Positions 22,680 through 31,481 of a DNA stretch of 53,707 nt are shown piece by piece. The notes below the pieces were generated by a model that saw nothing but the letters and a program-made list of their open reading frames with translations, was not told where the DNA came from and made no database searches. The number at the start of each line of letters is the position of its first letter. Positions within the stretch are counted from its first letter, which is position 1. Source of the stretch: Sphingomonas tagetis (GTDB taxonomy: Bacteria > Pseudomonadota > Alphaproteobacteria > Sphingomonadales > Sphingomonadaceae); assembly GCF_024211275.1 (NCBI RefSeq), contig NZ_JAMLDX010000024.1, forward strand, positions 1-53,707, in the 5' to 3' direction. Made by a program: the position numbers and the translations under genes.

Positions 22680-24335
22680 ATGAGCAACGCCCTCACCGCC
22701 GCCGACACCCCCGCCGCCCCTGCGCTCGCAGGCCAGGCGAATCCGCTCCGCCAGATCGGCTCGATCCTGTCGCAGCCTGCGGTCAAGCGCAGCCTGCCAC
22801 TGATCTTCATGCTCGGACTGATCGGCGCCGCCGCGCTCGCCTGGGCGATGTTGTCGACCCCGCCGCAGCGCGTGCTGTTCGCCAGCCTGCCCGAAAGCGA
22901 CAAGGCCGCTGTCGCCGAAGCGCTGACGGCGGCGAACATTCCCAACACGATCGACAATGCCGGATCGATCACCGTGGGCGAAGACGATTTCCACAAGGCG
23001 CGGATGCTGCTCGCCGGGCAGGACCTGCCCAAGGCGGCGCCGGGCGGCTATGCGCTGCTCGACAACCTGCCGATGGGCGCGAGCCGTGCCGTCGAGGGCG
23101 AACGGCTGCGTCAGGCGCGCGAGACCGAACTGGCGCGTTCGATCAGCGAGATAGATACGGTTGCAGTCGCCCGCGTCCACCTCGCCACCCCTGAAGCGAC
23201 CGTGTTCGTGCGCGACAAGGCCGAGCCTTCGGCCTCGGTCATCGTCACGCTCGAGCCGGGCCGCACGCTCTCCGATCCGCAGGTGCGCTCGATCGTCAAC
23301 CTCGTCGCCTCGTCGGTCCCCGGGATGAAGCCCGAAGCGGTCACCATCGTCGATCAGGCCGGCGCGCTGCTCAGCAAGTCGGGCACCGACACCGCCGGCG
23401 ACGCGCGCATCGACTTCCAGCGCCGCGTCGAGGACAAATACCGCCAGCAGCTGGTGCAGTTGCTCACGCCTTTGCTCGGCGCGGGCAACTTCACCGCCGA
23501 GGTGCAGGCCGATGTCGATCTCGACGAGAGTCAGGCGACGCGCGAGACGTTCGACAAGGCCAATGCCGTGATGCGCGCCGAACAGGGCAGCTGGACCGGC
23601 GCGCCGCGCGATACGGCCAGCGCACCCGGCGGCATCCCCGGCGCGCTCTCCAACGAAGCGCCCGCGCCTGCAACCGTCGCCACGCCGACGCCGGGCGAGA
23701 CGCCTGCGGCTGGCGGGGCGGCTGCTGCCGCGACCGCCGCCGTGGCGGCCGGAATCAAGCAGACCGACAGCTTCGCGCGCAGCTATGACAATGCCAAGGA
23801 AATCTCGGTCACGCGCGCCGCGCCGGGCAACATCAAGCGCCTTTCGGTCGCCGTGCTGCTCAAGGAAGAGCCGGGCAAGCCGCGCGGCCAGGTCGAGATC
23901 CGTCAGATCGACGAGCTGGTCAAGGCGACGGTCGGCTTCAACGCCGCGCGCCAGGACACCGTCACCGTGGTCAGCCGCAAGTTCAGCGCCGCCGCCGATG
24001 CCAAGGACGAGGGGCTGCCCTTCTATGAAAGCGGCTGGTTCGCGATGATCCTGCGCAACGTCACCGCACTCGTGATCGCGCTGCTGGTGCTGTTCATGGG
24101 CGTCCGCCCGCTCGCCAAGGCGCTGCTCAAGAAGCGCGACGACAGCGGCCGCGGTGGCGCGCTGCCGATGGGTGGACCGGACGGCGTGCCGCTGCCCTCG
24201 CCGGTGAGCCCCGAAATGCTCGGCGCGGGCGGCGTGTCGCTCGGTGACCGCGTCGGCCTCGTGCGCGACTTCACCCGCGACAATCCCGCGCGCGCCGCGC
24301 TGGCCGTGCGCGACATGATCAAGACGGGGAATTGA
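22680..24335 (+). CDS. fliF: Flagellar MS-ring protein FliF
   Basis: FliF forms the membrane ring on which the basal body is built. The 551-residue protein has a first membrane helix at about 40-60, then the conserved ring-building motifs of the periplasmic part (NIPNTIDNAGSITVGEDDFHKARMLLAGQDLPK). A second membrane helix is at about 455-475, followed by a cytoplasmic tail that ends ARAALAVRDMIKTGN and binds FliG. The stretch at about 320-360 is Ala/Pro-rich and poorly conserved. Confidence 0.97.
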   Translation: MSNALTAADTPAAPALAGQANPLRQIGSILSQPAVKRSLPLIFMLGLIGAAALAWAMLSTPPQRVLFASLPESDKAAVAEALTAANIPNTIDNAGSITVGEDDFHKARMLLAGQDLPKAAPGGYALLDNLPMGASRAVEGERLRQARETELARSISEIDTVAVARVHLATPEATVFVRDKAEPSASVIVTLEPGRTLSDPQVRSIVNLVASSVPGMKPEAVTIVDQAGALLSKSGTDTAGDARIDFQRRVEDKYRQQLVQLLTPLLGAGNFTAEVQADVDLDESQATRETFDKANAVMRAEQGSWTGAPRDTASAPGGIPGALSNEAPAPATVATPTPGETPAAGGAAAAATAAVAAGIKQTDSFARSYDNAKEISVTRAAPGNIKRLSVAVLLKEEPGKPRGQVEIRQIDELVKATVGFNAARQDTVTVVSRKFSAAADAKDEGLPFYESGWFAMILRNVTALVIALLVLFMGVRPLAKALLKKRDDSGRGGALPMGGPDGVPLPSPVSPEMLGAGGVSLGDRVGLVRDFTRDNPARAALAVRDMIKTGN

Positions 24336-24336
24336 G

Positions 24337-25347
24337 ATGAACGCCCCCCGCAACTTCACCGGCGTCGAACGCGCCGCGGTGCTGATGATGATCGTCGGCG
24401 ACGAGGAAGCCGCCGCGATCCTGCAGAAGCTCGATCCCGAAGAAGTTCGCGAGCTCGGCAGCGCGATGATGAGCGTCGCCGATGTCAGCGAATGGGAGAT
24501 GGCGCAGGTCCTCGACGACTTCACCGGCCGCGCGCAGGAGCGCAGCGCGATCCAGTTCGATCCGCGGCCCAAGGTGCAGTCGGTCGTGACGCTGGCGCTG
24601 GGCGAGGAACGCGCGAGCACCATGCTCGCTCGTATCCTGCCGCCCGAACCCAATGAATCGATCTCGCAGCTCGCCTGGATGGATGCGACCGAGATCGCGT
24701 CGATGCTCGAGGAGGAGCATCCGCAGATCGCCGCCGTGCTGCTCGCGCATCTCGAACCCGAGACCGCCGGCAAGGTGCTGGAGATGCTGCCCGAGGCGAT
24801 CCAGCCGCAAGTGCTGCGCCGCGTCGCCAGGCTCGGCCCGGTGACGCCCGAGGCGATCGCCACGCTGACCTCGCTGCTCGAACGCCACTCCGCCCAGCCG
24901 CGCAAGGCTGTCGGCGTTCAGATGGGCGGAACGCGCGAGGCCGCCAAGATCATGTCCGCGGTCCGCAAGATCACCGAGCAGAAGGTGATGCCGAAACTGG
25001 CGAAGCTCGACCGCGAAGTTGCCAGGGCGATCGAGGAGGCGATGTTCGTCTTCGACAACCTGCTCGAACTCGACGACAAGAATATGGGCACCCTGCTCCG
25101 TAACATCGAGAGCGACGTGCTGGTGCGCAGCCTCAAGGGCGTCGACGAGGAGGGCCGCAACCGCTTCCTCGCCTGCATGTCGAGCCGCGCCGCCGATACG
25201 ATCCGCGACGAGATGGAAGCGCGCGGGCCAATGAAGATGGCCGAAGTGCTGGAGGCGCAGAAGGTGATGATCGCCATCGCGCGCCAGCTGGTGAAGGACG
25301 GCACCATCACCATGCCGGGCGGCGGCGGGGACGACGATTATGTCTGA
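24337..25347 (+). CDS. fliG: Flagellar motor switch protein FliG
   Basis: FliG is the rotor protein that transmits torque from the stator. The 336-residue length is typical. The N-terminal domain binds FliF and the middle carries the EEHPQIAAVLLAHLEPETAGKVLEMLP motif. The C-terminal torque region contains MFVFDNLLELDDKNMGTLLRNIESDVLVRSLKGVDEE, which keeps the charged positions used for stator contact. It overlaps fliH by 8 nt. Confidence 0.97.
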   Translation: MNAPRNFTGVERAAVLMMIVGDEEAAAILQKLDPEEVRELGSAMMSVADVSEWEMAQVLDDFTGRAQERSAIQFDPRPKVQSVVTLALGEERASTMLARILPPEPNESISQLAWMDATEIASMLEEEHPQIAAVLLAHLEPETAGKVLEMLPEAIQPQVLRRVARLGPVTPEAIATLTSLLERHSAQPRKAVGVQMGGTREAAKIMSAVRKITEQKVMPKLAKLDREVARAIEEAMFVFDNLLELDDKNMGTLLRNIESDVLVRSLKGVDEEGRNRFLACMSSRAADTIRDEMEARGPMKMAEVLEAQKVMIAIARQLVKDGTITMPGGGGDDDYV

Positions 25348-26050
25348 CTTCACGCCCGGTTTCTCCGCGCGCAATCCGGGTATCGCCGAGGCGCTGCAAC
25401 GCGCGTTCGCGCCGCCCGAAAGCTTCGCCGCGCGCGAGATCGGCCGGCGCAACCCGCCGCCGGTCGAGCCGAAACATTTCAGCCCCGCCGAACCCGGCCA
25501 CAAGCCGACCGAGGGCTGGGACCCGTTCGATCCGGCCCACGAGCCCTCTAAGGGCGAGTTCGTCGATCCGGTCGCTGCGGCGCGTGCCGCCGGCTATGCC
25601 GAAGGTCTCGCCGCCGCTCATGCCGAGGCCGAAGTCGCGGCGGCGCAGCAGGCCGCCTTGCTCCAGCAGGTCAGCGAAGCGCTGACCGCGGGCGCGCATT
25701 TCGACCGCGAGCGCATGGCCGGGCATCTGCGCCAGACCGTGCTTCATCTCGTCACCAAGATGGTCGGCGAATCGGGCGTCGCGCCCGACGTGCTCGCGCA
25801 TCGCATCGAAGCCGCGATCGACATGCTCGCCGACAGCGCCGAATCGGCGATCCTGCGGATGCATCCCGACGATGTGGCGCTGGTCGAAGGGCATCTGCCC
25901 AAGACCGTCTTCCCCGTCGGCGACCCGCATGTCGCGCGCGGCGGCTTCGTCATCGAAAGCGCCTCGACCATCGTTGAGGACGGCCCCGACCTGTGGCTCG
26001 AACAACTCGCCCAGGCGATCGACCGCATTCCCATTCCGCCTGCCGTCTGA
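25340..26050 (+). CDS. fliH: Flagellar assembly protein FliH
   Basis: FliH is the regulator and peripheral stalk of the export ATPase FliI. The 236-residue protein has a Pro-rich variable N-terminus. The helical part (about 75-135, AARAAGYAEGLAAAHAEAEVAAAQQAALLQQV) contains small-residue repeats typical of FliH. The C-terminal domain has LRMHPDDVALVEGHLPK and GGFVIESASTIVEDGPDLWLEQL. It lies between fliG and fliI as in most flagellar operons. Confidence 0.93.
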   Translation: MSDFTPGFSARNPGIAEALQRAFAPPESFAAREIGRRNPPPVEPKHFSPAEPGHKPTEGWDPFDPAHEPSKGEFVDPVAAARAAGYAEGLAAAHAEAEVAAAQQAALLQQVSEALTAGAHFDRERMAGHLRQTVLHLVTKMVGESGVAPDVLAHRIEAAIDMLADSAESAILRMHPDDVALVEGHLPKTVFPVGDPHVARGGFVIESASTIVEDGPDLWLEQLAQAIDRIPIPPAV

Positions 26051-26058
26051 AAGCGTTC

Positions 26059-27387
26059 ATGCTGAACAGCTTCACGTCCGAGTATCTCGATGGCTTGGCT
26101 TGTGGCGGCTTCACGCCGCGGCCCAAGGTGTCGGGACGGCTTTCCTCCTATGACGGCCTGCTGATGGAAGCGGTCGGGCTGTCATTGCCGGTGGGCACGG
26201 TCTGCGCGATCGGCACCGGCGAGAGCCGCGTCGATGCCGAGGTGATCGGCTTTCGCGGCGGCAAGACGCTGCTGATGAACCTCGGCGGTCCCGCCGCCTT
26301 GCTGCCGAACACGCCGGTGCGCCCCGTCGGCGCGCCGGGCGAGGCCGAAGTCGGCGCCGCCATGCTCGGCCGCGTGGTCGATGGCGCGGGCAAGCCGATC
26401 GACGGGCTCGGCCCGATCCGTGGCGCGGGCAAATGGCCGCTCGCCGGCAAGATCCAGTCGCCGCTCGACCGTGGCCGCGTGCTCCAGCCGCTCGATGTCG
26501 GCGTGCGCGCGATCAACGGTCTGCTCACGATCGGTCAGGGCCAGCGCGTCGGCATCATGGCGGGTTCGGGCGTCGGCAAATCGGTGCTGCTCGGTATGAT
26601 GGTGCGCGCCGCCAAGGCCGACGTGATCGTCATCGGCCTGATCGGCGAGCGCTCGCGCGAAGTGTCCGACTTTCTCGAAACCAAGGTCGCGGGCGAGGCG
26701 CGGGGGCGCTCGGTCGTGGTCGCGGTCCCGGCCAACCATTCGCCAGTGCTGCGCATCCGCGGCGCGCTGCGCGCCACGGCCATCGCCGAAGCCTTTCGTG
26801 CCGAGGGCAAGAAGGTGCTGTTGATCATGGATTCGCTGACTCGCGTCGCGCATGCCGGGCGTGAGATCGGCCTGGCGCTGGGCGAACCGGCCTCGGCGCG
26901 CGGCTATCCGCCCTCGGCCATCGCGATGCTGCCGAGCCTGATCGAACGCGCCGGGACGGACGTCCACACCGGCGGCTCGATCACCGCGATCTACACCGTG
27001 CTGGCCGATGGCGACGACGGCAACGATCCTGTGGTCGACTCCGCCCGTTCGATCCTCGATGGGCATATCGTGCTGAGCCGGGCGCTCGCCGAACGCGGCG
27101 TTTACCCCGCGATCGATCTGGGCCCGTCTGTCAGCCGCGTGATGACCGACATTGCCGGCAAGGCGCATGTCAACGCCGCGCGCGTGCTGCGCCGCCACCT
27201 CGCCACTTACGAGGAAAATCGCGATCTGGTGCTGATGGGCGCCTATCGCGCGGGCGCCGACCCCGCGATCGATGCCGCCATCGCCTGCCATGATTCGGTG
27301 CTCGACTATATCCGCCAGGCTTATGACGACACGGTCAGCCTGGAGGATGCGGTGACCGAGCTGGTCGGCGTGTTCGGCGATGCCTGA
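26059..27387 (+). CDS. fliI: Flagellum-specific ATPase FliI
   Basis: FliI is the ATPase that drives unfolding and entry of flagellar export substrates. I chose the start at 26059 (MLNSFTSEYL), 8 nt after the fliH stop; a longer frame from 25993 would overlap fliH. The 442-residue protein has the Walker A loop GSGVGKS (in GIMAGSGVGKSVLLGMM) and the Walker B segment VLLIMDSLTRVA. The ATPase signature PSLIERAGT and the SRALAERGVYPAIDLGPSVSR block are also present. It overlaps fliJ by 8 nt. Confidence 0.97.
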   Translation: MLNSFTSEYLDGLACGGFTPRPKVSGRLSSYDGLLMEAVGLSLPVGTVCAIGTGESRVDAEVIGFRGGKTLLMNLGGPAALLPNTPVRPVGAPGEAEVGAAMLGRVVDGAGKPIDGLGPIRGAGKWPLAGKIQSPLDRGRVLQPLDVGVRAINGLLTIGQGQRVGIMAGSGVGKSVLLGMMVRAAKADVIVIGLIGERSREVSDFLETKVAGEARGRSVVVAVPANHSPVLRIRGALRATAIAEAFRAEGKKVLLIMDSLTRVAHAGREIGLALGEPASARGYPPSAIAMLPSLIERAGTDVHTGGSITAIYTVLADGDDGNDPVVDSARSILDGHIVLSRALAERGVYPAIDLGPSVSRVMTDIAGKAHVNAARVLRRHLATYEENRDLVLMGAYRAGADPAIDAAIACHDSVLDYIRQAYDDTVSLEDAVTELVGVFGDA

Positions 27388-27805
27388 CAAACACCAGAAG
27401 AAGCTCGGGCGATTGCTCCGGGTACGTACCTTGCAGCTCGACATGGTCCGCGCCGGCGAAGTCGCCGCGCGAGAGAAGGTCGCCAACGAGGAAGCCCTGC
27501 GCGCGCGCATCGCGCAACTTGCCCAAGGCGTCGCGCCCTCGCCAGCCCCGGCGCCGGGCAGCGCCACTACGCTGATCGCCGCCGCGCATTATCGCGAGCG
27601 GCTGCACCAATCCGCCTTCGCCGCCGAACGCCGCGTCGCCGAGGCGCAGCGCGGCCTCGACACCGCACGCGCCGCGACGCAGGACGCCAAGCGCGACCAG
27701 ACCGCGATCGAAAAGCTGATCGAACGCGCCGAGGCCAATGCCGCACGCAAGGCGATGCGCGCGCTCGAAGACATGCCGGCCACGATGAAGAAGCGGTTTT
27801 CCTAA
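27380..27805 (+). CDS. fliJ: Flagellar export protein FliJ
   Basis: FliJ is a small coiled-coil protein that forms the central stalk of the FliI ATPase ring. The 141-residue product is almost entirely helical and charged (RLLRVRTLQLDMVRAGEVAAREKVANEEALRARI and LIERAEANAARKAMRALEDMPATMKKRFS). It starts inside fliI with an 8-nt overlap. Sequence similarity in this family is low, so position is the main support. The next operon's sigma-54 promoter starts 4 nt after its stop codon. Confidence 0.88.
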   Translation: MPDKHQKKLGRLLRVRTLQLDMVRAGEVAAREKVANEEALRARIAQLAQGVAPSPAPAPGSATTLIAAAHYRERLHQSAFAAERRVAEAQRGLDTARAATQDAKRDQTAIEKLIERAEANAARKAMRALEDMPATMKKRFS

Positions 27806-27808
27806 AAA

Positions 27809-27824
27809 CGGCACGATCCTTGCT
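27809..27824 (+). promoter_or_regulatory. Sigma-54 promoter of the fliK operon
   Basis: CGGCACGATCCTTGCT has GG at 27810 and GC at 27822, the exact -24/-12 spacing. The expected start is near 27835, just before the AAAGGAG ribosome site (27836-27842). An inverted repeat TTGCTG-N6-CAGCAA (27820-27837) spans the -12 box and start site. Confidence 0.9.
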
Positions 27825-27853
27825 GATTTGCCAGCAAAGGAGAATTCGCCGTC

Positions 27854-29335
27854 GTGCCCGACCTGCTCGCCAGCTTCCAGATCAACGCTTCGCTGCCGGG
27901 GCTCGTCCCCGCCGTGCCGCTGCGTGCCGCACCTGTGGCGCTGCCCGGCACCGCCGCGCCGCCCGCCGATTTCGGCGCCGCGCTCGGCGGATTGCTGATC
28001 CCGGGCACCGCGCCCAAGGCAAAGGGCGAGCGGCAACCCGATGCCGAACGCGGCAAGGATTTGCCGGTCGAGGACGATGCGACGCCGGACCCGGTGCTCG
28101 CCTGGCTGCCGATGGACGCCGCGCCGATGCCGCTGACGCCGGTCGTCGCGGCGCCGGAAGGCCAGTCCGCCGCTTTGACCGAACCCGCGGTTGGGCCTGC
28201 ATCACTGCCGACAACGGCCGAGCCGACGCTGGAAACGGCGTCAGCGCCGGACACCACGGCAAAGTCCGGCGATCATCCCACCGTTCCCGGCCCGGCGCCG
28301 CAATCCGAGCCGGGCAAGCTGAAGCTGGCCCCGCAGGAACGGTCGGCCGAAGTCCATGCCATCATGCTCCCGGCTGCCGCGCGCGCCAAGACCGACGGCA
28401 TGCCCGCGACCGGGGTTTCGAGCCTCGAGACCGAAGCGCCGGTGCCACGCCAGAACCCCGCCGCAACCGTGGTCGCCGCCGCACAGATGGCATCCGAGCA
28501 GGGATCCGCCCCGGTCGTCGCTGCCGCGCACGCGCTCCGCACCGCGGGGATCGAGCCGCCGACCCCACCGCCCGCCGGGCTGCCGCAACCAACACCGGTC
28601 GAAGCGCCAGTCACCAGCGACGCGTCCTTGACCCTCGAAACCTTGCGTTCCGCCCCGGAACTTGAACCCGATGCGGAGCCGGCAGCACCGCTGCCGCGCG
28701 GCCGGTTCGACGCAGCGCCTGCGCGCGAGGCCGCTCAGCCGGCCCCAGCCTTCGTGCCGCTGCCAGCCGCGCCGCCCGTCGCGAATGCCGGCATCGCCGC
28801 GCAAGTTTTTGCAGCGGCGATCACCACGGCAGCCACCGATCCTGCGCCGTTCGACGGGCTCAGCGAAGCCGTGATCCTGTTCAATGGCCAGGCCCGCACC
28901 GAACAGCAAACCACCGTCCAGGCGATGTCGGGCGCGTCACAAGCGCCGCTCGACATGACTCGCGACGACTGGACCGGCCAGATGATCGAGCGGATCGCCG
29001 CGTTGCGCGATTCGGCCGAGGCCGCCGATACGCGGATCAAGCTCGCGCCCGAAAATCTCGGCGCGCTCGAAGTTTCGATCCGCCGCGACGGCGACCGCAT
29101 CCATGTCCACTTCACCGCCGACAATCCGGCGGCTCGCCAGCTGATCGCCGACGCCGCGCCGCGGCTCGCCGAACTTGCCGATGCGCGCGGGGTGAAGCTC
29201 GGCCAGACCAGTGTCGATGGCGGCAGCCAGCAGGGCGCTCAGCGCGACGCCCAGCAGCAACAGCAGCGGGGTCCCGGCCGCAACGCGTCCGTCGCGCACC
29301 GCGCCGAGCCCGTCAGCGATGACCGAATTGCCTGA
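27854..29335 (+). CDS. fliK: Flagellar hook-length control protein FliK
   Basis: FliK measures hook length and switches the export gate from hook to filament substrates by acting on FlhB. The 493-residue protein has a long Ala/Pro-rich low-complexity body (about 1-370). A folded C-terminal domain at about 375-465 contains IKLAPENLGALEVSIRRDGDRIHVHFTADNPAARQLIADAAPRLAELADARGVKL, the Flg_hook domain. It ends with a Gln-rich tail. It starts with GTG after an AAAGGAG site and heads the fliKLMNOPQR-flhB operon. An activator palindrome lies inside its coding sequence at 28051-28066. Confidence 0.92.
   Translation: MPDLLASFQINASLPGLVPAVPLRAAPVALPGTAAPPADFGAALGGLLIPGTAPKAKGERQPDAERGKDLPVEDDATPDPVLAWLPMDAAPMPLTPVVAAPEGQSAALTEPAVGPASLPTTAEPTLETASAPDTTAKSGDHPTVPGPAPQSEPGKLKLAPQERSAEVHAIMLPAAARAKTDGMPATGVSSLETEAPVPRQNPAATVVAAAQMASEQGSAPVVAAAHALRTAGIEPPTPPPAGLPQPTPVEAPVTSDASLTLETLRSAPELEPDAEPAAPLPRGRFDAAPAREAAQPAPAFVPLPAAPPVANAGIAAQVFAAAITTAATDPAPFDGLSEAVILFNGQARTEQQTTVQAMSGASQAPLDMTRDDWTGQMIERIAALRDSAEAADTRIKLAPENLGALEVSIRRDGDRIHVHFTADNPAARQLIADAAPRLAELADARGVKLGQTSVDGGSQQGAQRDAQQQQQRGPGRNASVAHRAEPVSDDRIA
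28031..28066. promoter_or_regulatory. Activator palindrome inside fliK
   Basis: A perfect CGGCAA-GGAT-TTGCCG palindrome lies at 28051-28066, with an additional CGGCAA at 28031-28036. It is about 240 bp downstream of the -24 element of the fliK sigma-54 promoter, within the fliK coding region. Sites downstream of the start are known for FlbD-regulated genes in Caulobacter. Confidence 0.6.
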
Positions 29336-29367
29336 CTCAATCTATCCGAAATTTGGGGGAATGAACG

Positions 29368-29976
29368 ATGAGTGACAAGGAAGCGCCCGACGCGCCCGAA
29401 GCCAAGAAGAAGGGCGGCAAGAAGAAGTGGCTGTTGATCGGCGTCAGCCTGCTCGTGCTGGTCGGCGGCGGCGTGGGCGGCGGGCTCTATGCCTCGAACG
29501 CCGGACTGATCGGCGGCGCCAAGGCCGAGGCCGGAGAAGCCGAGACCAGCGGTCCGCGGCTGGTGCCCAAGAGCGAGCAGGTGCGCGCCAGCGCGGCCGA
29601 AGGCGAAGGCAGCGGCGAGGGCGGCTCGCGGCCGCCGGCTGGCGCGGGCGGCGAGAAATATGCCTCGACCTATTATGCGATGGAAAAAGAGTTCACCTCG
29701 AACCTGCGCGAGAGCGTGCACTTCATCCAGGTCGGCATCGCGATCTCGACGCCCTACGACAACACCGTCATCGAGAATCTCAAGACGCACGAAATGGCCG
29801 TGCGCAGCCAGGTATTGCTGACACTGGGCGAAACCAGCGAGGACGATGTCTTCACCGCCGCCGGCAAGGAAAAACTGGCCAAGCGCCTCGCCGCCGCGAT
29901 CAATGCCGTGCTCAAGCAAAAGGAAGGCTTTGGCGGCATCGGTAACGTTTACTTTACCAATTTCATTGTTCAGTGA
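29368..29976 (+). CDS. fliL: Flagellar basal body protein FliL
   Basis: FliL is a membrane protein that associates with the stator and improves motor output. The 202-residue protein has a Lys-rich cytoplasmic N-terminus (AKKKGGKKK), one membrane helix at about 22-45, an acidic and Gly-rich linker, and a periplasmic domain from about 95. The conserved C-terminal pattern GIGNVYFTNFIVQ fits the family. It lies 32 nt after fliK and 3 nt before fliM. Confidence 0.93.
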   Translation: MSDKEAPDAPEAKKKGGKKKWLLIGVSLLVLVGGGVGGGLYASNAGLIGGAKAEAGEAETSGPRLVPKSEQVRASAAEGEGSGEGGSRPPAGAGGEKYASTYYAMEKEFTSNLRESVHFIQVGIAISTPYDNTVIENLKTHEMAVRSQVLLTLGETSEDDVFTAAGKEKLAKRLAAAINAVLKQKEGFGGIGNVYFTNFIVQ

Positions 29977-29979
29977 GAC

Positions 29980-30930
29980 ATGGTTAACGCCCCTTCAGAC
30001 TTGGCTCCCGAACGGCGCGAGCGTTCCCGGGCCGGTGCGGAACACGCACCGGCGCTGGGCGCTGCGGCGAACATCAATCCGTTCGGCGATCTGCACGCGT
30101 TGCAGCATCTCACCGCGCGGCTCGCCAAGTCGCTGAAGGCAAGCTTCGAGCCGCTGGTCGGCGAAGGCGCGCGCTGCTGGGCTGAGCCGCTCGCGGTGCA
30201 GCGCTTCGGCGACTACAAGAACGAGCGGCCCGCCGGCCTCACCGCCTGGCTGCAGCTCGGCATGGCGCCCGGCCGCGGCCGCGCGCTGATCGCGATCGAG
30301 GGCAAGTTCGCTTACGAGATTCTCGACCGCTTCTTCGGCGGCGATGGCGAAGCGCCGCATCCGCTGCCGACCGAGTTCACCGGCGCCGCCGACACGCTGC
30401 TCAAGCGCATTGCCGCCAGCATCGCCACACAGCTTGATCCCGCCTGGGAGTTGCTCGCCAACTTCCGCTTTAGCTGCGCCGAGAACACCGCGTCGATCGC
30501 CGTCGCGCCGGAAATCGACGCGAATGAGCCGATGGTGTTCACCCGCCTAGGTGTCGCCGCGGGCGATGCAAAGCCGCACTGGGTCGACATCCTCTATCCC
30601 GTCGCCGCGCTGAAACCGCACACGCCCAATCTCACCGCCAAGGTGATCGGCGGCGAGCCCGAGCCCGAGCCCGAATGGCGCAACGGCCTGACGCGCAACG
30701 CCATGGCGCTGCGCCTGCCGGTGCGTTCGGTGCTGGCCGAGCCGATGGTGCCGGTTTCGATGCTGATGGCGCTCAAGCTTGGCGACGTGATTCCGATCAG
30801 CTTCGGCCCCGACGTGCCGGTGATGGTCGCCCGCCAGAAAATCGGCTTCGGCACCGTCGGCACCGCCAACGGCCAGGCCGCGATCAAGATGACCCGTTTC
30901 GAACCCCTTCTCACCGAGGACGCACGATGA
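29980..30930 (+). CDS. fliM: Flagellar motor switch protein FliM, N-terminus divergent
   Basis: FliM is a C-ring protein of the rotor. The 316-residue sequence matches FliM over the middle domain (about 35-220, with ALIAIEGKFAYEILDRFFGG) and the C-terminal FliN-like domain (about 245-315, VRSVLAEPMVPVSMLMALKLGDVIPIS). The N-terminus is MVNAPSDLAPERRERSRAG. I could not find the short motif (LSQxEIDALL in E. coli) that binds phosphorylated CheY, so switching may use another route. It overlaps fliN by 4 nt. Confidence 0.93.
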   Translation: MVNAPSDLAPERRERSRAGAEHAPALGAAANINPFGDLHALQHLTARLAKSLKASFEPLVGEGARCWAEPLAVQRFGDYKNERPAGLTAWLQLGMAPGRGRALIAIEGKFAYEILDRFFGGDGEAPHPLPTEFTGAADTLLKRIAASIATQLDPAWELLANFRFSCAENTASIAVAPEIDANEPMVFTRLGVAAGDAKPHWVDILYPVAALKPHTPNLTAKVIGGEPEPEPEWRNGLTRNAMALRLPVRSVLAEPMVPVSMLMALKLGDVIPISFGPDVPVMVARQKIGFGTVGTANGQAAIKMTRFEPLLTEDAR

Positions 30931-31217
30931 ACGACATGACCGGAAGCTTTGCCGGAGACGCCGCGGTGGCCGCGAACTTCCACCTCCTGCAGGATGTGGA
31001 CGTCAAGCTCACCGTCGAGATCGGCTCGACCACGCTGACGCTGCGCGAGTTGCTCGCGCTCGGCGAATCGAGCGTGATCGAGCTCGACCGCCAGGCCGAC
31101 GAACTGCTTGACGTGTTCGTCAACGGCACGCTGATCGGCCGCGGTGAGGTCGTGACGGTCGGCGACAAGTTCGGCGTGCGCATGACCGAGCTGGTCGCGC
31201 CCGAAAAGCGGGGCTGA
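30927..31217 (+). CDS. fliN: Flagellar motor switch protein FliN
   Basis: FliN completes the C ring and helps dock export cargo. The 96-residue protein is a compact form consisting almost only of the SpoA domain (HLLQDVDVKLTVEIGSTTLTLRELLALGESSVIELDRQADELLDVFVNGTLIGRGEVVTVGDKFGVRMTELV, about 19-89). It starts at an ATGA overlap with the fliM stop and precedes fliO by 9 nt. Confidence 0.96.
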   Translation: MNDMTGSFAGDAAVAANFHLLQDVDVKLTVEIGSTTLTLRELLALGESSVIELDRQADELLDVFVNGTLIGRGEVVTVGDKFGVRMTELVAPEKRG

Positions 31218-31226
31218 TCCTCCGCC

Positions 31227-31481
31227 ATGATGTGGTCCTACATCCTCAAGCTCGTCGTGCTGCTGCCGCTCGTCTGCGGCTTGCTGATCGGCTGCCTCTA
31301 TCTCTGGCGCAAGCTCGAGGCACGGCTGCCTGGCAACCAGGGCGACCGCATGCTCAAGGTCAAGGAGACGATGATGGTCTCGGCCGGCACGCGCATCGCG
31401 GTGCTGGAAGTGGAGGGCAAGCGCATCCTCGTCTCGGTCAGCCGTAACGGCGTCGCATTGATCGACCGGATCGACGGATGA
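31227..31481 (+). CDS. fliO: Flagellar export protein FliO
   Basis: FliO is a small membrane protein that helps assemble the FliP export ring. The 84-residue product has one N-terminal helix (about 5-26) followed by a basic cytoplasmic domain (MLKVKETMMVSAGTRIAVLEVEGKRILVSVSRNGVALI), typical of FliO. It overlaps fliP by 4 nt. The short length is normal for the family. Confidence 0.9.
   Translation: MMWSYILKLVVLLPLVCGLLIGCLYLWRKLEARLPGNQGDRMLKVKETMMVSAGTRIAVLEVEGKRILVSVSRNGVALIDRIDG

Noticed and set aside
22647..24905. A 752-codon open frame on the minus strand opposite fliE-fliF-fliG
   Set aside because: It mirrors well-identified flagellar genes, has no recognisable motif and no start signals; it is a GC-bias artefact.
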